Under the pieces are notes generated by a model. The model had not been told where the DNA came from. It did no database searches and saw only the letters and a list, made by a program, of their open reading frames with translations. This document shows, in pieces, positions 7,191-13,479 of a stretch of 23,286 nt of DNA (position 1 is its first letter; every line of letters starts with the position of its first letter). Made by a program: the position numbers and the translations under genes. Source of the DNA: Bacteroidales bacterium UBA3816 (GTDB lineage Bacteria > Bacteroidota > Bacteroidia > Bacteroidales > P3); the NCBI GenBank assembly GCA_002368955.1, contig DFDY01000033.1, positions 1-23,286 on the forward strand, read 5' to 3'.

Positions 7191-7205
7191 ATTAACTAAT
7201 AACTA
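7191..7205. repeat. Two heptamers ATTAACT/AATAACT at the kdsA 3' end
   Basis: ATTAACT (7191-7197) and AATAACT (7198-7204) overlap the TAG stop of kdsA (7205-7203 on the minus strand). The same 12-mer ATTAACTAATAA abuts the stop of the aminotransferase gene at 19731-19742. Confidence 0.6.
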
Positions 7206-8018
7206 GCATCGTGCCGCCTGGTGGATTTTGAGCAGCCGCTGCAGGAGTGGTTCGGCAAAGTCGAGGCGCAACATATTGGCACCGTCCGACTTGGCCACGG
7301 CAGGATTGGGGTGGGTCTCCATAAAGATGCCGTCGCACCCCACAGCCACCGCCGCACGCCCGATAGTTTCAATCATCTCGGGGTTGCCACCGGTCACGCC
7401 GGAAGTCTGGTTGGGCCGCTGGAGCGAATGGGTGATGTCCACGACGACCGGCACCTGGTTCTGCTGCATCAGGGGGACGCTGCGAAAGTCCACCACGAGG
7501 TCCTGATAGCCAAAGGTGGTGCCGCGCTCGGTGAGCATGACATCGGTGCCCCCGAAGTGGGTCACCTTCTCCACGGCATAAGTCATGGCCTCGGGCGAGA
7601 GGAACTGCCCCTTCTTGATGTTGACGCAGCGGCCCGTCTCGGCGGCTGCCTGCAGCAGCGAAGTCTGGCGGCAGAGGAAAGCCGGTATCTGCAACACGTC
7701 CACATAGGGGGCGGCCATGGCGGCATCCTCCTCGCCATGAATGTCGGTCACTACGGGTATGCCGTAACGCCTGTGCACCTCCTGCAGCACCTCCAGCCCC
7801 TCGCGATCACCGATGCCGGTAAAGGAGTCGATGCGCGAACGGTTGGCCTTGCGATAGCTGGCCTTGAAGGCAAAGGGGATATGCAGCCGTTCCGTGATGG
7901 CCGCCAGCCGTTCGGCAATGGCGAAAGGACTCTTGTCGTCCTCTATAACACACGGACCGGCAATCAAAAAGAAATTGCCGGTCTCTGTAAAGTGAAGATT
8001 TTCTATTTTTGGGTACAT
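7203..8018 (-). CDS. kdsA: 3-deoxy-8-phosphooctulonate synthase (Kdo-8-P synthase)
   Basis: A 271-residue enzyme condensing phosphoenolpyruvate with arabinose 5-phosphate to Kdo 8-phosphate, the first committed step to the Kdo sugar of lipopolysaccharide. Family signatures are intact: FLIAGPCVIED near the N-terminus, FKASYRKANRSRIDSFTG (51-68), NIKKGQFLSPEAM and TGVTGGNPEMI. The four metal ligands of the metal-dependent class (as in Aquifex) can be placed at Cys23, His197, Glu234 and Asp245. The Escherichia coli metal-independent enzyme has Asn in place of that Cys, so this one is predicted metal-dependent. The RSRIDSF and FETHPNP-like (METHPNP) elements separate it from DAHP synthases. It follows the four-helix bundle gene; a strong hairpin (8035-8063) lies in between, 16 nt before the start codon. 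No other Kdo genes are adjacent. Confidence 0.95.
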   Translation of the reverse strand: MYPKIENLHFTETGNFFLIAGPCVIEDDKSPFAIAERLAAITERLHIPFAFKASYRKANRSRIDSFTGIGDREGLEVLQEVHRRYGIPVVTDIHGEEDAAMAAPYVDVLQIPAFLCRQTSLLQAAAETGRCVNIKKGQFLSPEAMTYAVEKVTHFGGTDVMLTERGTTFGYQDLVVDFRSVPLMQQNQVPVVVDITHSLQRPNQTSGVTGGNPEMIETIGRAAVAVGCDGIFMETHPNPAVAKSDGANMLRLDFAEPLLQRLLKIHQAARC

Positions 8019-8034
8019 TATATTGCAATGGCAA

Positions 8035-8063
8035 CTCAGGTCAGGGGGGAGGCCTGACCTGAG
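8035..8063. promoter_or_regulatory. 11-bp perfect hairpin between four-helix gene and kdsA
   Basis: CTCAGGTCAGG (8035-8045) pairs perfectly with CCTGACCTGAG (8053-8063) around a 7-nt loop. No T-run follows on either strand, so it is not a classical intrinsic terminator. On the minus strand it ends 16 nt before the kdsA ATG, where it could be an attenuator, an mRNA-processing or a stability element. Confidence 0.65.
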
Positions 8064-8081
8064 AGCTAATCCTTTGGGTGT

Positions 8082-8552
8082 TTAAAAGTTAGTGTCTATT
8101 GAATCCAAATCGTCATCAACCGTGTCGGAGACGGGCTCGGTGACGTTATCGAACTCCTCACGGCGACGGCCGCCACGCTGCAGCGAGATAATCAACGCTC
8201 CAATCATGCGGGTGAGCTCCATGAGATACTCACGCGACTGGTTGCAGGTTTCCTCATCGAAGAGGCCGGTCTGAAAGGCGATAGCCGTGTAGACAATGCA
8301 CTCGCGGATGGCAGTCTTGGAAATCTTAAGGCAATGCTCGAACTGGCTTTTGTTGCGCGAAGAGCCTTCGGCAATGTTAAGCGCGATGTCATAAGAAGAA
8401 TGGCAGAACGAGCTGATGAGACTGCGTTGCTTTTCGTTGGTCGGTTCGGCCAAGTGGGAAACCAGCCAAGCACTGTAGTCGATTGATTTAGCGTAAATGC
8501 GGAGGTCTTCAAAACGGAAGAAACTCACGGGTTTGTCTTGTGCATTGTCCAT
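8082..8552 (-). CDS. Four-helix bundle protein (23S rRNA IVP family)
   Basis: A 156-residue cytosolic helical protein of the four-helix bundle family first described from intervening sequences of 23S rRNA (S23/IVP, TIGR02436 type). Family landmarks are FRFEDLRIYAKSID at the N-terminus, SYDIALNIAEGSSRNKSQFE in the middle (residues about 53-72) and CLKISKTAIRECI. Free-standing copies like this are common in Bacteroidota; their function is unknown. After the bundle there is a basic patch (RGGRRREEF) and then an acidic tail rich in Asp, an extension beyond the typical length of about 120 residues. It starts 49 nt after the dihydroorotate dehydrogenase-like gene on the same strand and is probably cotranscribed. 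No rRNA lies nearby. Confidence 0.85.
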   Translation of the reverse strand: MDNAQDKPVSFFRFEDLRIYAKSIDYSAWLVSHLAEPTNEKQRSLISSFCHSSYDIALNIAEGSSRNKSQFEHCLKISKTAIRECIVYTAIAFQTGLFDEETCNQSREYLMELTRMIGALIISLQRGGRRREEFDNVTEPVSDTVDDDLDSIDTNF

Positions 8553-8601
8553 AAGAGAGAGAACTTAGGGTTAATAAAAATAATACATTGGCACCGAGGG
8601 G

Positions 8602-9585
8602 TTATTTAATCTCGGCAAAATAGTTCATAAACTGGGTTCGCATGAGCATGGCTGCTTTGTCGTTGGACTTGAGGGCCAACTTGCCACGGAACTGGCTGAT
8701 GTCCTCATATCCTTTCTGCTTCATCCAATCCTGCAATCCTTTGTTGAGGTCGGACATATAGCCCAGCCCATTGCGATAGAGACAGGAAGCCACCTGAACC
8801 GTGTTGGCACCGGCCAGAATCAGCTTCACCACATCCCTGCCGTCGGTCACACCCGTCGAAGCACTAAGGTCGCAGCGGAGCTTGTTGCTCAGGATAGCCG
8901 TCCAGCGGATGGTGTTGTACAGCTCGCTGGGGGCCGTCAGCGAGTCGGCGTTGCAAATCGTCTCCGTCTCGGTGTCTATATCCAGCTGCAGGGCCTTATT
9001 GAACATCGTGATGCCCTGAATGCCCGACCACGAGAGCTGCTGCATGAACTTGGCCAGGTCGGTGAAATAAGTGCTCACCTTCACACTGATGGGGATAGAA
9101 ACCGTCTTGCGGACCGACTGGATGATGTCGGAGAAAGTGCGCTCCACGTCGTCAGCCGAAAGGCTGGCATCGAAAGGCATGATGGCCATATTGAACTCCA
9201 GAGCGTCGCAGCCCGCCTCCTGGAACTGTTTGGCATACGTAATCCAATTCTCGTGCGAGAAACAATTGATGCTTCCAATAACCGGAATCGAAAGGTTCTC
9301 CTTTGCCAGTCGGATAAGTTCGAAATGCTTCGACACCGAGTTGTCGGCCACATGTTGGGCTATGTATTCATAGCTGGCGCCATAGTTGCCCACCGGAGCA
9401 AAAACATGCGTATTGCGCTTGATATCATAAATAATCTGCTCCTCGAAAATAGACTTCAAAATCACAGCTCCCGCACCCGCACGTTCCAACTTGACCAAAT
9501 TGTCGATATTGGACGTCATTCCACTACTGGCAGCGATGATAGGACTTTTCAGTTCTAAGCCGAGATATTTGACTTTCGTATTCAT
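8602..9585 (-). CDS. Dihydroorotate dehydrogenase-like FMN protein
   Basis: A 327-residue TIM-barrel protein related to class 1 dihydroorotate dehydrogenases, which oxidise dihydroorotate with FMN in pyrimidine synthesis. The N-terminal KYLGLELKSPIIAASSG, the central ISVKVSTYFTD strand (FMN-contacting Lys) and the C-terminal phosphate-binding region (STGVTDGRDVVKLILAGA, VQVASCLY) support the fold. True class 1 enzymes carry a catalytic Cys or Ser in a motif like N-x-S-C-P-N; here the equivalent stretch reads LEFNMAIMPFDASLS and has no Cys. This is seen in the Bacteroidota paralogue group usually named dihydroorotate dehydrogenase-like, so another FMN-dependent substrate is likely. It opens a minus-strand run and has a good -7 promoter element 45 nt upstream. 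Because of the missing residue I give no pyrD symbol. Confidence 0.88.
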   Translation of the reverse strand: MNTKVKYLGLELKSPIIAASSGMTSNIDNLVKLERAGAGAVILKSIFEEQIIYDIKRNTHVFAPVGNYGASYEYIAQHVADNSVSKHFELIRLAKENLSIPVIGSINCFSHENWITYAKQFQEAGCDALEFNMAIMPFDASLSADDVERTFSDIIQSVRKTVSIPISVKVSTYFTDLAKFMQQLSWSGIQGITMFNKALQLDIDTETETICNADSLTAPSELYNTIRWTAILSNKLRCDLSASTGVTDGRDVVKLILAGANTVQVASCLYRNGLGYMSDLNKGLQDWMKQKGYEDISQFRGKLALKSNDKAAMLMRTQFMNYFAEIK

Positions 9586-9630
9586 TTCTACTAAACTTTT
9601 TTACTTTAATCACGATTAAAATCTAATTTG

Positions 9631-9638
9631 CAAAGATA
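9631..9638 (-). promoter_or_regulatory. -7 promoter element of the DHOD-like gene
   Basis: On the minus strand TATCTTTG, followed by CA, matches TAnnTTTG exactly and would give a leader of about 40 nt. The -33 box is only a T-run (around 9654-9658). It is arranged divergently with the promoter at 9797. Confidence 0.65.
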
Positions 9639-9771
9639 TGCAAAAAAAGCTATAAAAACTTTTTTTAACCGATTTTTTTTCGTGCATCAGCCATAAAATA
9701 CTATAATGCAACAAAATACGAAATGTTAAAAATAAAAATGTGTATAAAATATCAGCCTCCAAAAAAAATAA

Positions 9772-9804
9772 TTTCGTTTCAATGGAAAAAAATGACTAAT
9801 TTTG
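9772..9804 (+). promoter_or_regulatory. Promoter of the TPR protein gene
   Basis: TAATTTTG at 9797-9804, followed by CA, matches TAnnTTTG. TTTC at 9772-9775 gives a 21-nt spacer to a near-consensus -33 box. The start codon at 9835 lies about 30 nt downstream. Confidence 0.65.
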
Positions 9805-9834
9805 CAACCTCGAAAAAATAAAATTACATATAGA

Positions 9835-10506
9835 ATGAAAGAGCAAAACGAAGAGAAAAATCTTGAGGTTAGCGGCGTTATCGCAAAAACCGAACAGTTT
9901 ATCGAGAAGAACAAAAAAACGATCACTATCGCCGTTTGTGCCGTCGTGCTGGTTGCTTTGGCCATCTGGGCCTACATTGGCCTCTATGCCCATCCTCGCC
10001 AGCAGCGAGCTGCCGAAGACATGTTTGCCGCCGAGCAGTGGTTCCAGGAGGGCGACTTTGAGAAAGCCCTCAACGGCGACGACCAATTCATGGGCTTCCT
10101 CGACATCATCGACCAGTACGGCTCCACCAAGTCCGGCAACCTGGCCAAATATGCCGCCGGCATCTGCCAACTCAACCTCGGCAAATATGATGAGGCCATC
10201 TCCCTCCTCAAATCCTACAAAGGCAAAGACACCTTCACCGGCACCGAAGCCATCATGCTGATCGGCGACTGCTACGCCGAAATGAACGAGACCCAAGAGG
10301 CCGCCAACTACTACGACAAAGCCGCCGCCAAGTCCAACGACTTCATCGTCACCCCCACCGCACTGTGGAAGGCCGGCATGATGCAGCTCAAGCTCGGCAA
10401 CAAAGAAGCCGCCGTCAAACGTTTCCAGCAAATCAAGGACAACTATCCTGAGAGCCCCGAGTACGGCGAAGCCGACAAATACATCTCCTACGCCGAGAAC
10501 ATGTAA
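9835..10506 (+). CDS. Membrane-anchored tetratricopeptide repeat protein
   Basis: A 223-residue protein with a short cytosolic N-terminus, one membrane segment at about residues 29-51 (TITIAVCAVVLVALAIWAYI) and a periplasmic region of TPR-like helices. Repeated elements such as AKYAAGICQLNLGKYDEAIS, LIGDCYAEMNETQEAANYYDKA and MMQLKLGNKEAAVKRFQQI give at least three TPR units. The layout resembles YfgM-type proteins, which assist folding at the Sec translocon; sequence alone does not prove that role. The ATG at 9835 is chosen over the in-frame TTG at 9802, because the promoter at 9797-9804 overlaps the latter. The gene stands alone: its own promoter lies upstream and a terminator lies 28 nt past the stop. 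Confidence 0.85.
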   Translation: MKEQNEEKNLEVSGVIAKTEQFIEKNKKTITIAVCAVVLVALAIWAYIGLYAHPRQQRAAEDMFAAEQWFQEGDFEKALNGDDQFMGFLDIIDQYGSTKSGNLAKYAAGICQLNLGKYDEAISLLKSYKGKDTFTGTEAIMLIGDCYAEMNETQEAANYYDKAAAKSNDFIVTPTALWKAGMMQLKLGNKEAAVKRFQQIKDNYPESPEYGEADKYISYAENM

Positions 10507-10533
10507 TCCCACCCGATTACACCCTACCATATC

Positions 10534-10561
10534 AAGCCGTCCACCCCGTGGGCGGCTTTTT
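10534..10561 (+). terminator. Intrinsic terminator of the TPR protein gene
   Basis: AAGCCGTCCAC (10534-10544) pairs with GTGGGCGGCTT (10548-10558), with a single G-U wobble and a 3-nt loop, and runs directly into a T-tract. It ends 28-55 nt after the TPR stop codon. Confidence 0.9.
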
Positions 10562-10868
10562 GTATCTATAGGCCCCGCCAAAGTGACCAGCCTTCCAAGC
10601 CATGGAGGACATCTAATGCACTTATATAAGTCAGATTACGCACCGTTACCCTGGCTCATCATCACTACAGCCGAGCATGAAAAGGGCATCACACCCGCTA
10701 CTCACCCAACTGACGAACGGATAGGGAACGTTGGGGTAGTGGTGCGGATTTGGGCATACAGCCAATTCTCATCAAAAATACGAAGGCAATACCTCAGCCT
10801 TTCATTGACACGCCCAATTCCATCGCACACGATAAAGAATGCCATGGAACAATCACTCCCACAGGAAA
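10562..10868. other. Gene-free gap between convergent genes (about 307 nt)
   Basis: Nothing recognisable here. Open frames on both strands (a 113-codon plus-strand frame from 10583 and a 95-codon minus-strand frame ending at 10702) overlap the end of the epimerase gene and have no domain similarity. No clear terminator for the epimerase was found; a decayed gene remnant or non-coding element is possible. Confidence 0.5.
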
Positions 10869-11879
10869 CTAGCAAGCCGCAAAAGCGAAAACCGTATGGC
10901 TGGAGAAGGTCTGGCCGGGATTGAGGAAAGCATTGGACTCGGGCCAGTGGTTGTTGGGGCTGTCGGGATACTTCTGCGTCTCTAGGCAAATAGCACTGCG
11001 CTGCGCGTAGGCGATGCCGCCTTTGCCCTTCAGGCTGCCGTCTAGGAAGTTGCCAGTATATACCTGCATACCAGGCTCGGAGGTGAAAACCTCCATCACA
11101 ATGCCTGTTGCGGGACTTTCAAGGCGGGCGCAGGGACGGGTGTCGTCGCCGCGTGTGTTGAGCACCCAGTTGTGGTCATAGCCGTGGCCGTTGTGCAACT
11201 GCGGGTGGTCGGTGGCAATGTCGCGCCCCACGGCCTTGGGCGCACGAAAGTCAAAGGGGGTGCCGGCCACAGATTCGATGGTGCCAACGGGCAGAAAGGT
11301 GCCGTCGATAGGTGTATATCGGTCGGCGTCGATGGTCAGCAGGTGGTTGAGAATAGAGGTGTTGCCGTCGCCATTGAGGTTGAAATAGCTGTGGTTGGTC
11401 ATATTGATGACGGTGGGTGCATTGGAGACCGCACCATAGCGAATATCCAGCCGGTTGTCGTCGGTGAGGGTGTAGGCCAGCCGGACATGCACCTCACCAG
11501 GGAAACCGTTGTCGCCGTCGGGGCTGACCAGTGTGAGCACCAGCGAGTTGGGAGTGCTGCTCTCCACATCGAAAAGTTGGTATTGCCATCCGTTGGGGCC
11601 ACCGTGCAGACAGTGGGGCCCATTGTTCTGCGGCAGCTGGTAGGTCTTGCCGTCCACGGTAATGCGGCCGTTGCCCAGTCGATTGGCATAACGCCCTATG
11701 GCTGCGCCAAAGTCGGTCTGGTGGTTCTCCTGCAGATAGTCTTCGGGACGGTCAAATCCCAGCACCACGTCCTGTGGGCGGCCATGGCAGTCGGGGACAA
11801 TAAGGGAGAGGATGCGACCGCCGTAGTTGGCAATGCGGGCGGTCATGCCGCCTTGATTGGTAAGGGTGAAGATTTCCAT
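10869..11879 (-). CDS. galM: Aldose 1-epimerase (mutarotase)
   Basis: A 336-residue GalM-family enzyme that interconverts alpha and beta anomers of galactose, glucose and related sugars. The catalytic set is complete: His92 (CLHGG), His163 (TNHSYFNL), Asp235 (HGYDHNW) and the general base Glu300 (CLETQ). GAAIGRYANRLGNGRI (58-73) and FTSEPGMQVYTGNFLDG (265-281) are family signatures. There is no signal peptide, so it is cytosolic, unlike some exported Bacteroidota mutarotases. It is the last gene of a minus-strand run, 33 nt after the YhcH-family gene, a pairing that suggests a sugar-handling unit. Length matches the family. Confidence 0.93.
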   Translation of the reverse strand: MEIFTLTNQGGMTARIANYGGRILSLIVPDCHGRPQDVVLGFDRPEDYLQENHQTDFGAAIGRYANRLGNGRITVDGKTYQLPQNNGPHCLHGGPNGWQYQLFDVESSTPNSLVLTLVSPDGDNGFPGEVHVRLAYTLTDDNRLDIRYGAVSNAPTVINMTNHSYFNLNGDGNTSILNHLLTIDADRYTPIDGTFLPVGTIESVAGTPFDFRAPKAVGRDIATDHPQLHNGHGYDHNWVLNTRGDDTRPCARLESPATGIVMEVFTSEPGMQVYTGNFLDGSLKGKGGIAYAQRSAICLETQKYPDSPNNHWPESNAFLNPGQTFSSHTVFAFAAC

Positions 11880-11912
11880 ATTTCGATTGTTATTGATGGA
11901 TTTGCCAAGTGC

Positions 11913-12365
11913 TCAGGGCAGGGCTATCTTGACGACTATTTTTTTGACGGGGAGGGGCTGTGAAACCGCGTGCTGGGGTTCGTGCCCGTCATTGGGGAAT
12001 AGGACAACGAAACTGCCATGGCCCAGTCGCACCGTGGCGGTGGGGTCGGCATGGCGGAAGAAGGCCACGTCGCGGGCCGCGTCGTAGGGCGAGGTGCAGA
12101 CGAGTTGGTCAATCGGGCGCACCAACACCTCCTCTTCGCCCGAGAGCAGAAACTGGATGTCGATATACTTGCGGTGAGCCTCATAGCCCACCGGGTTGAC
12201 TTCACGGGTGGTGTAGAGGTCGACATTGGCGTAGTTGTCGCCCGAAAGGCTGTGGCGGCCAGGTGTGATGTCGGCCGGTGCCTGCTGGATGAAACGGAGT
12301 CCTTCGGCAAGGCCGGGGAGCAGGGACTCGTAGCGGGCGATATGGTCAAGCGTGTCGTAAATCAT
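11913..12365 (-). CDS. YhcH/YjgK/YiaL family protein (EbgC-like)
   Basis: A 150-residue cupin-like protein of the YhcH/YjgK/YiaL family (DUF386), which includes EbgC and the YhcH protein of sialic acid operons. Signatures: HRKYIDIQFLLSGEEEV (residues about 64-80) and FPNDGHEPQHAV followed by VKKIVVKI at the C-terminus. These His and Glu residues form the proposed metal site of the fold. Family members are linked to handling free sugars, perhaps as anomer or epimer enzymes, but the activity is not settled. Placement just before galM, and 24 nt after the C-GCAxxG-C-C gene, fits a small sugar-metabolism unit. Confidence 0.9.
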   Translation of the reverse strand: MIYDTLDHIARYESLLPGLAEGLRFIQQAPADITPGRHSLSGDNYANVDLYTTREVNPVGYEAHRKYIDIQFLLSGEEEVLVRPIDQLVCTSPYDAARDVAFFRHADPTATVRLGHGSFVVLFPNDGHEPQHAVSQPLPVKKIVVKIALP

Positions 12366-12389
12366 GGCGATAAGAGAGTGATAATGGCA

Positions 12390-12761
12390 CTAAAGGGCTT
12401 CTGCCAACAGGCGGGCAGCACAGGCCACCAGGTCGTTGCACGAATGGCCGCGGCCTTGCAGGCGCAGGAGAGCGGGGCAGTTGAGTTCGCCGTTCTCTTC
12501 GCGGAAACGCACGGCAAGCCCTTTGAACTGTGCCGACTGGCCGCAAAGGCCGCACACCATGGCCATGGCAGAGACACAGCCGCAGGTTTGCTGCATGCCC
12601 GACATGCCGCGGCCGAAGGTGGACGACATTTGGGCAGCTGCCTCGGGGGCGATGGGGAGGAGGTCGGCAAAGGCCAGCACTACCGACTGGCAGCAGTTAT
12701 AGCCTTGCTCATGCAACTGGCGGGCTTTGGCTTCGCGGGTATTGATTTCGTTTGGGGTCAT
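12390..12761 (-). CDS. C-GCAxxG-C-C family protein
   Basis: A 123-residue Cys-rich cytosolic protein. The start at 12761 (MTPNEINTREAKA) is preferred; an in-frame ATG at 12842 would add 27 residues translated through the low-complexity repeat at 12792-12812. Cys-containing landmarks in order: GYNCCQSVV, GRGMSGMQQTCGCVSAMAMV, ELNCPALL and SCNDLVACAARLL. The second corresponds to the GCAxxG element that names the family, with Val and Ser replacing the usual residues. Conserved Cys pairs suggest redox or metal binding; no function is established. It sits 24 nt before the YhcH-family gene. Confidence 0.8.
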   Translation of the reverse strand: MTPNEINTREAKARQLHEQGYNCCQSVVLAFADLLPIAPEAAAQMSSTFGRGMSGMQQTCGCVSAMAMVCGLCGQSAQFKGLAVRFREENGELNCPALLRLQGRGHSCNDLVACAARLLAEAL

Positions 12762-12791
12762 CTCTATTGGGGTGTTTGTTATTTTTTTAGC

Positions 12792-12812
12792 GATTATTGA
12801 TTGTTGATTGGC
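12792..12812. repeat. Degenerate heptamer repeat (GATTATT/GATTGTT/GATTGGC)
   Basis: Three 7-mers beginning GATT follow one another between the small LRR gene and the C-GCAxxG-C-C gene. Only about 2.7 good copies exist, so chance cannot be excluded. Confidence 0.4.
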
Positions 12813-12889
12813 AATCTTAGAATTGAAATGTCTATCTACCATTCACTTTTCACCAGTATTTCACCATCGTTGGAGGGAGAATTACTGGG

Positions 12890-13450
12890 CTAATATTCTA
12901 TTATCTCGGAAAAGACACGCCAGCCGAGGGCTTCTTTGTACTTCTCGAATGTGCCGGTGGGGACACGCACAGGGATGTTGATGTCCACCTTGTCAAAGGA
13001 GGACTCGTCCAACCGAGGGGGCTCAAGGGCCTGACAGACCAAGTATTCGATGCGTTTGCAGCCATCGAAAGCATATTCCTCTATCTTTTTGATAGTCGAC
13101 GGCAGGGTCAGCCGCGTGATGCGGTCACAGTTTTGGAAGGCGTTGTAGCGGATGGAGACCACCTTGTAGACAGTGGTGTCATCGTCCTCGGGGTCGGCGT
13201 TCTTGTCCTTGGAGCGGTCGGGGGTCACCACCTCGGGGATGTCCACCTGCCCGCGGGGCTTGGAGTAGCCCTTCCATGGGTTTTCTTCCGTATTGGGAAA
13301 AGTGACTTCCACTGTGGGACCGTTCTTGCCGCCAGTGGTGAGAATGGCAAAATAGAGGGTGTTGCCGCCAACCTTCTTGGCGAAATCGTATTCCTGCGCC
13401 ATGGTCCAAAGGGGCAGGAGGGACAACATTATGGCAAGGAGTTTTTTCAT
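12890..13450 (-). CDS. Small secreted LRR_5 (BspA-like) protein
   Basis: A 186-residue exported protein: signal peptide MKKLLAIMLSLLPLWTMA with cleavage before QEYDF, a spacer of about 75 residues with a charged stretch (RSKDKNADPEDDD), then one to two LRR_5 units (YNAFQNCDRITRLTLPSTIK and EYAFDGCKRIEYL). The end (VPTGTFEKYKEALGW) resembles the capping segment that closes such LRR domains. Unlike the large LRR protein it has no T9SS sorting domain and no repeat stalk, so it may be periplasmic or a truncated relative. It starts 29 nt after the SGNH gene and is probably cotranscribed with the acyltransferase pair. Function unknown. Confidence 0.82.
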   Translation of the reverse strand: MKKLLAIMLSLLPLWTMAQEYDFAKKVGGNTLYFAILTTGGKNGPTVEVTFPNTEENPWKGYSKPRGQVDIPEVVTPDRSKDKNADPEDDDTTVYKVVSIRYNAFQNCDRITRLTLPSTIKKIEEYAFDGCKRIEYLVCQALEPPRLDESSFDKVDINIPVRVPTGTFEKYKEALGWRVFSEIIEY

Positions 13451-13479
13451 ATCAAAGGGGTAACGCGATTGTGCATTTT

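Noticed and set aside
7203..8018. DAHP synthase instead of Kdo-8-P synthase
   Set aside because: RSRIDSF, TGVTGGNPEMI and METHPNP fit KdsA, and the length of 271 residues with no extra domain agrees.
12762..12842. N-terminal extension of the C-GCAxxG-C-C protein
   Set aside because: The 27 extra residues are translated from a low-complexity repeat region and match no family sequence; the ATG at 12761 gives the normal length.
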